From: Aromatoleum anaerobium
GTDB lineage: Bacteria > Pseudomonadota > Gammaproteobacteria > Burkholderiales > Rhodocyclaceae
Assembly: GCF_012910705.2 (NCBI RefSeq)
Contig: NZ_WTVG02000038.1
Span: 434,001-498,000, forward strand
Reading direction: 5' to 3'
DNA length: 64,000 bases
Under the pieces are notes generated by a model, which saw only the letters and a list, made by a program, of their open reading frames with translations, had not been told where the DNA came from and made no database searches. The first letter of the stretch is position 1. The number at the start of each line of letters is the position of its first letter. Shown piece after piece: positions 53,118 to 61,792 of this stretch. A program made the position numbers and the translations under genes.

Positions 53118-53501
53118 ATGATCGGCATCTTCCTCATCACGCACGGCACGCTCGGCGAATCGCTGATCCAGTGTGCGAGCCATGTGCTCAACAAACGCCC
53201 CAGGCAAACCGTACAGCTCGGCGTCTCCGCCCAGGACGATCCCGTCGACATGCTGCCGCTCGCGCGCCAGATGCTCGCGTGGGCCGACAGCGGCAACGGC
53301 GTGCTGGTGCTGACCGACGTGTTCGGCGCGACGCCGTCGAACATCGCGGCAAAGCTGGCGGTGCCGGGGAGCATCGAGATCATCGCCGGGGTCAACGTGC
53401 CGATGTTGCTGCGCGTGCTGACCTACCGCGAACGGGACATGAACACGCTGGTGCAGCGCGCCGTCTCGGGCGGCTGCGACGGCGTGGTGCACATCCAGTG
53501 A
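53118..53501 (+). CDS. PTS mannose-type EIIA protein
   Basis: A 127-aa phosphoryl-acceptor protein of the PTS, EIIA-Man fold, with the phosphorylated His in LITHGTLGES (residue 9) and the LVLTDVFGATPSNIA segment. With HPr and EI next to it and no EIIB or EIIC gene, it belongs to the regulatory PTS found in many betaproteobacteria rather than to sugar uptake. The start at 53118 gives the family N terminus. A TACAAT -10-like box lies at 53087-53092. Confidence 0.92.
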   Translation: MIGIFLITHGTLGESLIQCASHVLNKRPRQTVQLGVSAQDDPVDMLPLARQMLAWADSGNGVLVLTDVFGATPSNIAAKLAVPGSIEIIAGVNVPMLLRVLTYRERDMNTLVQRAVSGGCDGVVHIQ

Positions 53502-53516
53502 CCAGGCGGACCCGCG

Positions 53517-53786
53517 ATGCCGAGAGCTGAAACCGAAATCATCAACAAACTGGGCCTGCACGCGCGCGCGTCGGCGAAACTCACGCAGACGGCGAGCAGC
53601 TACGGCGCGGACATCTGGCTCGAGCGCAACGGCCGCCGCGTCAATGCCAAAAGCATCATGGGGGTGATGATGCTGGCCGCCGCGCAAGGATCGCGGATCG
53701 TCGTCGATACGTCGGGACGGGATGCGGACGCCGCCCTCGAGGCAATCCTGGAGCTGATCGCGGACCGATTCGGCGAGGGAGAGTAA
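53517..53786 (+). CDS. ptsH: PTS phosphocarrier protein HPr
   Basis: An 89-aa HPr that takes phosphate from EI and passes it to EIIA. The active-site His lies in LGLHARASAKL (residue 15), and Ser in VNAKSIMGVMMLAA is the conserved regulatory serine position (kinase HprK is not in the window). It lies 15 bp after the EIIA gene and 3 bp before ptsI, in one operon. Confidence 0.95.
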   Translation: MPRAETEIINKLGLHARASAKLTQTASSYGADIWLERNGRRVNAKSIMGVMMLAAAQGSRIVVDTSGRDADAALEAILELIADRFGEGE

Positions 53787-53789
53787 GCC

Positions 53790-55520
53790 ATGCCGTTCAC
53801 GATCCACGGCCTGCCGGTTTCACAGGGCATCGCGATCGGCCACGTCCATCTCGTCTCGCACGCGATGCTCGAGGTCAATCACTACCACGTCGCGAGCAAA
53901 TACCTGCCCGAGGAAATGGACCGCCTCGACGAAGCGGTGGCGACGGTGCAGGGCGAGCTGATCGGCCTCAAGGCCGCTGCGACCGCCGGCCAGTCGCACA
54001 GCGAGGTCGGCGCCTTCGTCGATCTGCAGCTGATGATGCTGTCCGATCCGATGCTCGTCGACGCCGCGCGCGAACTGATCGAAGCGCGTCGCTGCAATGC
54101 CGAGTGGGCACTCGTTCAGCAGATGGAACACGTCGTCGAGCAGTTCGAGCAGATCGAGGATCCGTACCTGCGCGAACGCAAGGCCGACGTCGTGCAGGTC
54201 GTCGAACGCCTCGTCAAGGTGCTGCTCGGCCATCCGGGGCACCTGCCGCCGAAACGCCGCGACGGGCTCGGCACGATCGTCGTCGCGCACGATCTGTCCC
54301 CGGCCGACACGATCGGTTTCCGCGACCACAACATCGGCGGCTTCGTTACCGACGTCGGCGGCCCGACCAGCCACACCGCGATCGTCGCGCGCAGCCTGCG
54401 CATCCCGGCGGTGGTCGGCCTGCACCACATCCGCCAGCTCGTCGAGGAGGACGAGCTGCTGATCATCGACGGCACGCGCGGCGTCGTCATCGTCGGACCC
54501 GACGAACATATCGTCGAGGAATACCGGCTGCGCCGCACCGAGCTCGAAGTCGAGCGCTCGAAGCTCAACCGGCTCAAGGACACGCGCGCGACGACGCTCG
54601 ACGGCGAGAACGTCAACCTCCTGGCGAACATCGAGGGGCCGAAGGACCTCAACCAGGTCAAGGCCGTCAATGCCGACGGCGTCGGCCTGTACCGCACCGA
54701 GTTCCTGTTCATCGGCCGCGACGCGCTGCCCGACGAGGAGGAACAGTACGAAGCGTATCGCGCGGTGCTGAAGTCGATGCCCGGCAAGCCGGTGACGATC
54801 CGCACGTTCGACGTCGGCGCGGACAAGGCGCTCAACGGCGTCGGCGCGCGCTTCGAACCGAACCCGGCCCTCGGATTGCGCGCGATCCGCTATTCGCTCG
54901 CCGAACCGCAGATGTTCAAGACGCAGCTGCGCGCGCTGCTGCGCGCCTCGGCGCACGGGCAGCTGCAGATCATGATCCCGATGCTCGCGCACGCGCACGA
55001 AATCGACCAGACGCTGACGCTGATCGAAAAAGCCAAGGTCGAACTGCGCGCCGAACGGGTCAAGTTCGACGAACGGCTCGCCGTGGGCGGCATGATCGAA
55101 GTGCCGGCGGCCGCGCTTGCCCTGGGCATGTTCATCCGCCGCCTGTCGTTCCTGTCGATCGGCACGAACGACCTGATCCAGTACACGCTCGCGATCGACC
55201 GCTCGGACGAGGCCGTGGTGCATCTGTACGACCCGCTCCACCCGGCAGTGCTGAAGCTGATCAGCGGCACGATCCAGGCCGGCGCGCGCTTCGGCCTGCC
55301 GGTGTCGGTGTGCGGCGAGATGGCCGGCGACCCGGTCTATACGCTGCTGCTGCTCGGCATGGGGTTGCGCAATTTCTCGATGCATCCGGGCAACATCCTC
55401 GAGATCAAGCAGCAGGTGCTGCGCGCCGACGTCGGCGAACTCGCGCCGCGCGTGCAGCGCATCCTGAAGATGGACGAGCAGTCGAAGATACGCGAAGCCG
55501 TGCTGCGACTGGCAGGGTAA
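53790..55520 (+). CDS. ptsI: PTS phosphoenolpyruvate-protein phosphotransferase, enzyme I
   Basis: Starts the PTS phosphate chain from phosphoenolpyruvate. The 576-aa enzyme I has an N-terminal HPr-binding helical domain, the phosphohistidine loop GGPTSHTAIVARSLRIPAVVG near residue 190, and the C-terminal PEP-binding barrel with GVGLYRTEFLFI and FLSIGTNDLIQYTLAIDRSD; a conserved Cys lies in VSVCGEMAGD. Length is normal. It ends 36 bp before siaA on the same strand, so read-through is possible. Confidence 0.95.
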   Translation: MPFTIHGLPVSQGIAIGHVHLVSHAMLEVNHYHVASKYLPEEMDRLDEAVATVQGELIGLKAAATAGQSHSEVGAFVDLQLMMLSDPMLVDAARELIEARRCNAEWALVQQMEHVVEQFEQIEDPYLRERKADVVQVVERLVKVLLGHPGHLPPKRRDGLGTIVVAHDLSPADTIGFRDHNIGGFVTDVGGPTSHTAIVARSLRIPAVVGLHHIRQLVEEDELLIIDGTRGVVIVGPDEHIVEEYRLRRTELEVERSKLNRLKDTRATTLDGENVNLLANIEGPKDLNQVKAVNADGVGLYRTEFLFIGRDALPDEEEQYEAYRAVLKSMPGKPVTIRTFDVGADKALNGVGARFEPNPALGLRAIRYSLAEPQMFKTQLRALLRASAHGQLQIMIPMLAHAHEIDQTLTLIEKAKVELRAERVKFDERLAVGGMIEVPAAALALGMFIRRLSFLSIGTNDLIQYTLAIDRSDEAVVHLYDPLHPAVLKLISGTIQAGARFGLPVSVCGEMAGDPVYTLLLLGMGLRNFSMHPGNILEIKQQVLRADVGELAPRVQRILKMDEQSKIREAVLRLAG

Positions 55521-55556
55521 GGCGGCGCACTACCGCGACAACAGGGGGGAGCGGAT

Positions 55557-57572
55557 TTGGGATTGCGGTGGAAATCGGGCCTGTGGCTCGCGGCGCTGCT
55601 CGCGCTGCTGTTGCTGTTCGCGCTGCTGGCAGGACGGGCTGGCCTCGACGCCTTCCGCGATCATTTCGGCGCCGGCTTCGCACGCAACCACGCGCTGCTG
55701 CAGGCGCAGAAGCTGGTGACGCTGATCACGCGCGAACTGAGCCTGTCGCAGCGGCTCGCCGAACTCGAAAGCGTGCGGCGCTTCCTGCGCGACGGGAACG
55801 ACCCGGGGCAGGCGGGCATCGATGCGGAACGATTCCGGCGGGCGTTCGCGGACGCTTCGGTGTTCCTCATCGCCCATGACAGCGGGCACTACTACTTCAG
55901 CGACGGCAGCGCGCCCGATGCCTGGGTGAAGCCGAGCTACACGCTGCAGCGCGGCGACCCCAAGGATGGATGGTATTTCGCCACCGTCCGCGACGCGCGC
56001 CCGTATGCGCTGAACGTCAACGTCGACGAAAAGCTCAAGGTCACGAAAGTCTGGTTCAACGTGCTGGTGCGCGAAGACGAAGGCGGGCGTGTTCTCGGCC
56101 TGGCCGGCTCGGGCCTCGACCTCACGCGCTTTCTCGCCACCTTCGTCGGCACCGTCGATTCGGGCGTCACGAACTTCATCATCAACGGCGACGGCGCGAT
56201 CCTCGCCCATCCCGACCAGTCCCTGATCGAGTACGCGGCGCTGACGAAGGCGGCCCCCCGGCGCACGCTGCACGGGCTCGTCGAGGACGGCGCGGAGCGC
56301 AAAGCGCTGGACCGCATGCTCGCGGGCCTGCGCGAGGCGCCGGGCAGCGGTGGCGACGTCCTGCGCGTCGATCTGCAGGGCCAGCCGCGCGTCCTCGGTG
56401 CGGCCTACGTGCCGGAGCTCGACTGGTACGTGATCACCGCCGTCGACCTGGGCGCCGCGCAGGTCATCGACGAAACCGTGCTGTGGCCGCTCGCGCTCGG
56501 CGCGATCGCGCTGCTGCTGTTGTTCGCGGCTGCCGTCAGCATGGGCGTCGACCGGCTGATCCTGCGCCCCCTGGTGCGGCTGACCGACTCCGCGCGGCGC
56601 ATTGCCGCGGGCGATTACCGCCAGCGCCTGCACACGCGCCGCAGCGACGAACTCGGCTCCCTGACGCGCGCCTTCGACGGCATGGCGCGCCAGATCGATG
56701 CTCACACCAGCGAGCTCGAAAACCGCGTCACCGAGCGCACCCGCGATCTCGCCCAGGCGCGCGACCGCATTGCCGCGACCCACCGGCAGATCCAGGACAG
56801 CATCCGCTACGCCGGCCTGATCCAGCACGCGATGCTGCCGCACCGCGAGCTGCTGCGCGCGCTGCCCGACGACCACTTCGTGCTGTGGCAGCCGCGCGAC
56901 ACCGTCGGCGGAGATTTCTACCTGTTCCGCGAAGCGCCGGGACAGTTCCTCGTCGGCATCGTCGATTGCGCGGGGCACGGCGTGCCCGGCGCGTTCATGA
57001 CGATGATCGCGCACGCCGGCTTCGACCTGGCCGTCCAGGAGCTCGGACTGTCGGATCCCGCCGCCCTGCTGAAGCGCATGGACAGTGCGACGCGCACGCT
57101 GCTGCCGGGGGATGCGCCGGACCGCCACCTCGCGACCAACATGGACGTGGGCCTGTGCCACGTCGACCTCGCGACCGGACGCGTGACCTTCGCCGGCGCG
57201 CACGCCGACCTCTACCGCTGCGAGGGCACGCGGTGCGAGCAGATTCGCGGCAGCCGGCGCAGCATCGGCGAGCGGCGGCGCGCGATTCACGAGAATGTCG
57301 TCCTCGCCGACGGCCCCGGCTGCACGTATTATCTGACTACCGACGGGTTCCTCGACCAGGCCGGGGGCGAACGCGGCTACGGCTTCGGCAATCGCCGCTT
57401 CGCAGACGCGCTGGGCGGGATCGCGGCGCAGCCGATGAAGAGCCAGGAAGAAGCGCTGCGGCGACGCCTCGCCGATCACCAGGGAAGCTGTCCGCAGCGC
57501 GATGACATCGCGGTGATCGGTTTTCGTGTTCCCGGTCGGGCCGCCGCGCCCGACCCTGTTTCCGGGGGGTGA
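55557..57572 (+). CDS. siaA: SiaA-type membrane sensor PP2C/SpoIIE phosphatase
   Basis: A 671-aa membrane receptor phosphatase. A transmembrane helix (about 9-27) is followed by a periplasmic dCache-like sensor (about 30-300), a second transmembrane helix (about 305-327), HAMP (about 328-385), a short coiled coil and a PP2C/SpoIIE phosphatase (about 420-660: DTVGGDFYLF, VDCAGHGVPGAFMTM, YYLTTDGFLDQAGG, SCPQRDDIAVIG) with the metal-binding Asp residues in place. In Pseudomonas aeruginosa SiaA dephosphorylates SiaC to promote c-di-GMP synthesis. TTG start after a strong AGGGGGGAG site. The order siaA-B-C-D matches that operon. Confidence 0.88.
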   Translation: MGLRWKSGLWLAALLALLLLFALLAGRAGLDAFRDHFGAGFARNHALLQAQKLVTLITRELSLSQRLAELESVRRFLRDGNDPGQAGIDAERFRRAFADASVFLIAHDSGHYYFSDGSAPDAWVKPSYTLQRGDPKDGWYFATVRDARPYALNVNVDEKLKVTKVWFNVLVREDEGGRVLGLAGSGLDLTRFLATFVGTVDSGVTNFIINGDGAILAHPDQSLIEYAALTKAAPRRTLHGLVEDGAERKALDRMLAGLREAPGSGGDVLRVDLQGQPRVLGAAYVPELDWYVITAVDLGAAQVIDETVLWPLALGAIALLLLFAAAVSMGVDRLILRPLVRLTDSARRIAAGDYRQRLHTRRSDELGSLTRAFDGMARQIDAHTSELENRVTERTRDLAQARDRIAATHRQIQDSIRYAGLIQHAMLPHRELLRALPDDHFVLWQPRDTVGGDFYLFREAPGQFLVGIVDCAGHGVPGAFMTMIAHAGFDLAVQELGLSDPAALLKRMDSATRTLLPGDAPDRHLATNMDVGLCHVDLATGRVTFAGAHADLYRCEGTRCEQIRGSRRSIGERRRAIHENVVLADGPGCTYYLTTDGFLDQAGGERGYGFGNRRFADALGGIAAQPMKSQEEALRRRLADHQGSCPQRDDIAVIGFRVPGRAAAPDPVSGG

Positions 57573-57574
57573 GA

Positions 57575-58117
57575 ATGGAAGAGGTGGATGTGTTGTCCCT
57601 GCGCGAAGCGTTCTCGCGCCAGGGAATCATGCTGGGCTTCAACGGCCCGTTCTCGGCCACGCTGATGGAGGAGATCGGCAAGGCCCTGCGCAAGCACATG
57701 GAGGGGCTCGCCGAATCCCCCTCGGCGATCACCGACGTTTTTTCGGCATATATCGAGCTGAGCCAGAACATCCGCCACTACGCCGCCTCGAGCGGCGTGA
57801 GCGGGGCCGCAGCCGAAGCGACGATCATCGTTTCCCGCGACGATGCGGGGCATTACGTGGTCAGTGCCGGCAATGTCGTGCTCCATGACGATGGCGAGAC
57901 GCTGGTCGCGCGCATCGGCGAACTCGCCGCACTCGACAAGGCCGCGCTGAAAGCCGCGTTCAAGACCCAGATGCGCAAGCCCCGCGACCCGGAGGCGAAG
58001 ACCGGCGCCGGGCTCGGGCTGATCGACCTGGCGCGCCGCGCGAGCCAGCCGCTCGCCTGCGGCGTAAAACCCCTTGACTCCCAACACGCCTTCTTCAGCC
58101 TGCGCGTGGTGATTTGA
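57575..58117 (+). CDS. siaB: SiaB-type protein kinase (GHKL-like)
   Basis: A 180-aa cytoplasmic kinase partner of SiaA. It has a GHKL-like fold with an N-box-like ELSQNIRHYAASSG and a G-box TGAGLGLIDLARRAS. In Pseudomonas the homologue phosphorylates SiaC. The ATG at 57575 is used because a GGGGGG ribosome site ends 6 nt before it; a GTG two codons earlier would overlap the siaA stop. It lies directly downstream of siaA. Confidence 0.85.
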   Translation: MEEVDVLSLREAFSRQGIMLGFNGPFSATLMEEIGKALRKHMEGLAESPSAITDVFSAYIELSQNIRHYAASSGVSGAAAEATIIVSRDDAGHYVVSAGNVVLHDDGETLVARIGELAALDKAALKAAFKTQMRKPRDPEAKTGAGLGLIDLARRASQPLACGVKPLDSQHAFFSLRVVI

Positions 58118-58130
58118 ACTGAGGTCCGAA

Positions 58131-58508
58131 GTGAACGATTTCGAGATTCCCGCCACCGAATCGACTCCCCTCATCCGCACCGACCGCGCAGCCGGGCGGC
58201 TGGAAATGAGCGGCGATTCCTATCCGGAAAATTCCTTCGAACTGTTCCAGCCGGTCCTCGACTGGATCGCCGGCTTTCTCGGCCAGCTCCTGCAGCCACT
58301 GACGCTCGAGCTGAAACTGCTGTATCTCAACACGAGCAGCGTGCGTGCGATGATGGACATCTTCGACGCCCTCCAGGACGCGCACGATCGGGGGCAGCCG
58401 GTCGAGGTGAATTGGCGCTACGACCGTGACAACGAGCGCGTCGCCGATCTGGCTGCCGAATTCAAGGAAGACTACAGCTTCCCCTTCGAGATCATTCCCG
58501 GTTCCTAG
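58131..58508 (+). CDS. siaC: SiaC-type phosphorylation-controlled activator (DUF1987)
   Basis: A 125-aa protein of the DUF1987/SiaC family. The segment LKLLYLNTSSVRAMMD places Thr at residue 68, the position phosphorylated in Pseudomonas SiaC; NSFELFQPVLDWI is also family-typical. The unphosphorylated form should bind and activate the diguanylate cyclase encoded next. GTG start 13 bp after siaB, preceded by TGAGGTCCGAA. Confidence 0.88.
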   Translation: MNDFEIPATESTPLIRTDRAAGRLEMSGDSYPENSFELFQPVLDWIAGFLGQLLQPLTLELKLLYLNTSSVRAMMDIFDALQDAHDRGQPVEVNWRYDRDNERVADLAAEFKEDYSFPFEIIPGS

Positions 58509-58510
58509 CG

Positions 58511-59317
58511 ATGAGTTCAGGATTTCCCCTGCCGCCCGGCGAACGCCCGCTGACCGAACGCATCGATGCGCTGCTGACCGATGCCGAACACCGGGACAAT
58601 CCGTTGCGCGCGCCGCTCGCCGAGCTCTACAACGCCTTTTCCGACCACCTCCACCAACTCGAGCGCATCACCCGCATCAGCGACCACTACCAGGCCGCGG
58701 AGCGCGACCGCGGCGCCAACCATGCCGTCAATTACCGGCGCCAGCTGCGCAGGCTCGAAAAGATCGTGCGCATCAGCGACCAGTACCAGGGCATGCTGCG
58801 CGAACTCAACCAGCGCCTCGAATGGCTGTCCCATCGCGACGCCCTCACCGGGCTGCCGAACCGGCGCCATGCGCTGATGCGCTTGCGCGAGGAGCATGTC
58901 CGCGCCCAGCGGGGCGGGCGCTCGTTCGTCATCATGATCATCGACATCGACCACTTCAAGGACATCAACGACACCTGGGGGCACGAGTTCGGCGACCAGG
59001 CGCTGACGGCCGTCGCCGCGCGCCTCGCCGCGTCGGTGCGCGAGTACGACGTATGCGCGCGCTGGGGCGGGGAAGAGTTCCTCGTGATGCTGCCGGACAC
59101 GGACCCGTGCGCCGCAGGCGACAACGCCCGGCGGCTGCGCGCCTGCGTCGGCAGCGATCCGTTCACCATCGACGGCCGGGAGCTGCGCATCACCGTTTCG
59201 CTCGGCGTGGGCAGCTACCACCCGGGCGAGGATCTGACGGAATTCATGAAACGGGTCGACGATGCGCTGTACCTCGCCAAACACGAGGGGCGCGACCGCA
59301 TCGCGTTCGCCGCATGA
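58511..59317 (+). CDS. siaD: SiaD-type diguanylate cyclase
   Basis: A 268-aa GGDEF enzyme expected to make c-di-GMP from two GTP. The N-terminal half (1-110) is predicted coiled coil (RLEKIVRISDQYQGMLREL), as in SiaD, where SiaC binds. The catalytic domain (about 120-268) has DIDHFKDINDTWGH and the active-site GGEEF in CARWGGEEFLVML; an inhibitory-site RxxD (REYD) lies five residues before it. ATG two bases after the siaC stop. It is the last gene before the metX leader. Confidence 0.9.
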   Translation: MSSGFPLPPGERPLTERIDALLTDAEHRDNPLRAPLAELYNAFSDHLHQLERITRISDHYQAAERDRGANHAVNYRRQLRRLEKIVRISDQYQGMLRELNQRLEWLSHRDALTGLPNRRHALMRLREEHVRAQRGGRSFVIMIIDIDHFKDINDTWGHEFGDQALTAVAARLAASVREYDVCARWGGEEFLVMLPDTDPCAAGDNARRLRACVGSDPFTIDGRELRITVSLGVGSYHPGEDLTEFMKRVDDALYLAKHEGRDRIAFAA

Positions 59318-59335
59318 GCCGCTCGTGTGGCGAAT

Positions 59336-59364
59336 TTGACAATTGCGCACGGCCACGCTAATTT
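59336..59364 (+). promoter_or_regulatory. Promoter of the metX leader
   Basis: A perfect TTGACA (59336-59341) is followed after 17 bp by TAATTT (59359-59364). Transcription would start near 59371, exactly where the riboswitch-like aptamer begins. Confidence 0.6.
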
Positions 59365-59372
59365 TTCGCCTT

Positions 59373-59430
59373 CACGCGCCGATTTGAACCACAGCTTGCG
59401 GGCGCTCAATAAATCCGGCTAAAGCGAGGG
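59373..59430 (+). promoter_or_regulatory. SAM-II-like riboswitch aptamer upstream of metX
   Basis: The leader reads GCGCC-GATTT, then GCTTGCGGGCGC and AATAAATCCGGCTAAAG, which aligns with the SAM-II (metX-associated) consensus. Helix P1: GCGCC (59376-59380) pairs with GGCGC (59401-59405). Pseudoknot: GATTT (59381-59385) pairs with AAATC (59411-59415). The conserved GCTAAA follows. It precedes a homoserine acyltransferase gene, the classical SAM-II target. Confidence 0.8.
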
Positions 59431-59447
59431 CGACCCAGTCCGCGTTT

Positions 59448-59468
59448 CCCAGCCGGCTGGGTTTTTTT
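59448..59468 (+). terminator. Terminator between the riboswitch and metX (expression platform)
   Basis: CCCAG-CCGG-CTGGG is followed by seven T, 17 bp before the metX ATG. AGCCGG (59451-59456) in its 5' arm is exactly complementary to CCGGCT (59415-59420) in the aptamer, offering an antiterminator. Control by SAM-dependent termination is inferred; it could also simply end siaD transcripts. Confidence 0.75.
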
Positions 59469-59484
59469 GTCTACAGCGAACAAC

Positions 59485-60612
59485 ATGATCCAACCCCAAT
59501 CCGTCGGCGCCGTCGTCCCGCAGCGGGCGCATTTCGCCGAGCCGCTGCCGCTGCGCAGCGGCGATGCCCTGCCCGAGTACGAACTCGTGTACGAGACCTA
59601 CGGCGAGCTCAACGCCGCGCGCAGCAACGCCGTGCTGGTATGTCACGCGCTGTCCGGCTCGCACCATGTCGCCGGCCACTATGCGGACGACCCCGCCAAC
59701 GTCGGCTGGTGGGACAACCTCGTCGGGCCCGGCAAGCCGCTCGATACGCGCAAGTTCTTCGTCATCGGCGTCAATAACCTCGGCGGGTGCTACGGCACCA
59801 CCGGCCCGGCCGCGATCAATCCGGCGAGCGGCAAACCGTGGGGGGCGGATTTCCCGTTCGTCACCGTCGAGGACTGGGTCGCCGCCCAGGCACGGCTCGC
59901 CGACCGGCTCGGCATCGAACGCTTCGCCGCGGTCGTCGGCGGCAGCCTCGGCGGCATGCAGGCGCTGTCGTGGGCGCTGCAGTACCCGGAGCGCATCGCG
60001 CACGCGGTGCTCGTCGCGTCGGCGCCGCGGCTCACCGCGCAGAACATCGCGTTCAATGAAGTCGCGCGCCAGGCGATCCTGACCGATCCCGATTTTCATG
60101 GCGGGCATTACTACGAGCACGGCGTCGTACCGGCACGCGGGCTCAAGCTCGCGCGCATGCTCGGCCACATCACCTACCTGTCCGACGACGCGATGGCCGA
60201 CAAATTCGGCCGCACGCTGCGCCACGGCAAGGCGGTGTACAGCTATGACGTCGAGTTCGAGATCGAGTCCTACCTGCGCTACCAGGGCGACAAGTTCGCC
60301 GGCTTCTTCGACGCCAATACCTATCTGCTGACGACCAAGGCGCTCGACTACTTCGACCCCGCGTTCGAGCACGGCGGCATCCTGCGCGCGGCGCTGGCGC
60401 GCGCGACGGCGGACTTCCTTGTCGTGTCGTTTTCGACCGACTGGCGCTTCTCGCCGGCGAGAAGCCGCGAGATCGTCTACAGCCTGCTGCACAACCGCCG
60501 CAACGTCAGCTACGCGGAGATCGAGAGCGACGCCGGGCACGACTCGTTCCTGCTCGACGACGCGCATTACCACGGGCTGCTTGCGGCCTATTTCGACCGC
60601 ATCAAGGTTTGA
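59485..60612 (+). CDS. metX: Homoserine O-acyltransferase MetX
   Basis: Acylates homoserine (acetyl or succinyl donor not decided here) in methionine synthesis. The 375-aa alpha/beta-hydrolase has the nucleophile elbow [20 protein letters not shown], early block [15 protein letters not shown] and [20 protein letters not shown], and a C-terminal His in DAGHDSFLL. The ATG at 59485 is used; a TTG within the T-run (59467) is unlikely. No strong ribosome site precedes it. It is cotranscribed with metW, whose ATG lies 2 bp beyond the metX stop. Confidence 0.95.
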   Translation: MIQPQSVGAVVPQRAHFAEPLPLRSGDALPEYELVYETYGELNAARSNAVLVCHALSGSHHVAGHYADDPANVGWWDNLVGPGKPLDTRKFFVIGVNNLGGCYGTTGPAAINPASGKPWGADFPFVTVEDWVAAQARLADRLGIERFAAVVGGSLGGMQALSWALQYPERIAHAVLVASAPRLTAQNIAFNEVARQAILTDPDFHGGHYYEHGVVPARGLKLARMLGHITYLSDDAMADKFGRTLRHGKAVYSYDVEFEIESYLRYQGDKFAGFFDANTYLLTTKALDYFDPAFEHGGILRAALARATADFLVVSFSTDWRFSPARSREIVYSLLHNRRNVSYAEIESDAGHDSFLLDDAHYHGLLAAYFDRIKV

Positions 60613-60614
60613 CG

Positions 60615-61202
60615 ATGGCCTACCGCTACGACTACGAAGTGATCACGAAGTGGATTTCGCCGGGCGAGCGGGTGCTCGATCTGGGCTGCGGCGACGGCAG
60701 CCTGCTCAGGCACCTCGCCGAAGTCCGCCAAGTGCAGGGGTACGGCGTCGAGAACGACGCGGACAAGCTGCTGACCTGCATCCGCAACGGCGTCAATGTG
60801 ATCCAGATGGACATGGAAAAAGGCCTCGCCGGCCTCGAGGACGGTTTCTTCGACCACGTCATCATGAGCCTGTCGCTGCAGGCGATGCACAACACCCAGG
60901 GAATCCTCGCCGAGATGCTGCGCGTCGGGCGCGAAGCGGTTGTCAGCTTTCCGAACTTCGGCTACTGGCGCCACCGCCAGAGCATCCTCAACGGCCACAT
61001 GCCGGTCTCGGAAAGCCTGCCGCACCAGTGGTTCAACACGCCGAACGTGCGCTTTTTCACGATCGCGGACTTCGACGCGCTGTGCGCGATGAACGGCATC
61101 GTCGTGCGCGAGCGCCTGGCTTTCGACGAGAGCAGGCTGATCGAGGAAGAGCCCAACTTCCTCGCCAGCGTCGCCGTGTATCGGCTCGGCCGCCCCGACT
61201 GA
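60615..61202 (+). CDS. metW: MetW methionine-biosynthesis partner protein
   Basis: A 195-aa class I methyltransferase-fold protein, the usual partner of MetX in proteobacteria. The SAM-binding motif I is VLDLGCGDGSLLRHL near residue 20; FDHVIMSLSLQAMHN and SFPNFGYWRHR are diagnostic of MetW. The ATG at 60615 follows the metX TGA by 2 bp; MetX-MetW complexes are known in the family, which fits the coupling. Confidence 0.93.
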   Translation: MAYRYDYEVITKWISPGERVLDLGCGDGSLLRHLAEVRQVQGYGVENDADKLLTCIRNGVNVIQMDMEKGLAGLEDGFFDHVIMSLSLQAMHNTQGILAEMLRVGREAVVSFPNFGYWRHRQSILNGHMPVSESLPHQWFNTPNVRFFTIADFDALCAMNGIVVRERLAFDESRLIEEEPNFLASVAVYRLGRPD

Positions 61203-61264
61203 ACCGGCTGCCGTGCGCGGCGGCGCGGACGTACGGCGCGGCCGCTACGGCAGAGCGCAAGTGC

Positions 61265-61582
61265 TCAGCCGACGACGAAGTTCGCGACATCCACCTTGAC
61301 CACCGGGCGCCCGAGCGCGACAGCAGTGACCGCCGCGAAGCGCCGGGCCCACTCGCCGGCCTGCCTGAAGCGCTCTTCGCCACCATATTTCGCGACGTTG
61401 AGGATCATGTCGAGCGCGAGAATCTTCCCCATCGGGTTCGACGGCGTGCATTCGAGCGTCTCGAACTCCTGCGACAGCCAGGCACGCGCCTGATCCTTCG
61501 CCAGGCCCGCCGTGTCGGCCTCGTGCACCGTGAATTCGTATTCGTGTCCCGCGCCGAACGATACAAGGACGTGCTGGCTCAT
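61265..61582 (-). CDS. Conserved-looking small protein of unknown function
   Basis: A 105-aa protein starting MSQHVLVSFGAGHEYEFTVH. It is soluble and alpha/beta, with no signal peptide, membrane segment or cysteine cluster apart from one Cys. The start at 61582 is supported by GGGGAGACGAAC just upstream; six codons further up are possible. G+C and codon use are like its neighbours, so it is probably a real gene, but I recognise no family. It converges with metW. Confidence 0.7.
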   Translation of the reverse strand: MSQHVLVSFGAGHEYEFTVHEADTAGLAKDQARAWLSQEFETLECTPSNPMGKILALDMILNVAKYGGEERFRQAGEWARRFAAVTAVALGRPVVKVDVANFVVG

Positions 61583-61792
61583 GTTCGTCTCCCCTCTCAA
61601 TGGTTATTGGATTGCCGCGAATCCGCATTCTCGGGCGCCGCTGTGCCGCCGGCAAGCCCATACGCAAACGTATCGTTGCAGTGCAGGATTGTAAGCCTGG
61701 AAACGGGCTGTCAGAATCGCCCCGGACTGGGCTGGTCCTGCGCGGATGGGCTCCGGATGGCAACACCTCCCAACCGCTCATAACCTCCCGGC

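Noticed and set aside
51303-53807. A minus-strand frame of 834 codons opposite the ABC-F, EIIA and HPr genes
   Set aside because: It runs through two intrinsic-terminator or intergenic segments and three convincing plus-strand genes; no motif supports it.
59448-59468. Treating the hairpin before metX only as the siaD terminator
   Set aside because: A good promoter and a SAM-II-like aptamer lie between siaD and the hairpin, and the hairpin arm can pair with the aptamer, so an expression-platform role is more likely, though not proved.
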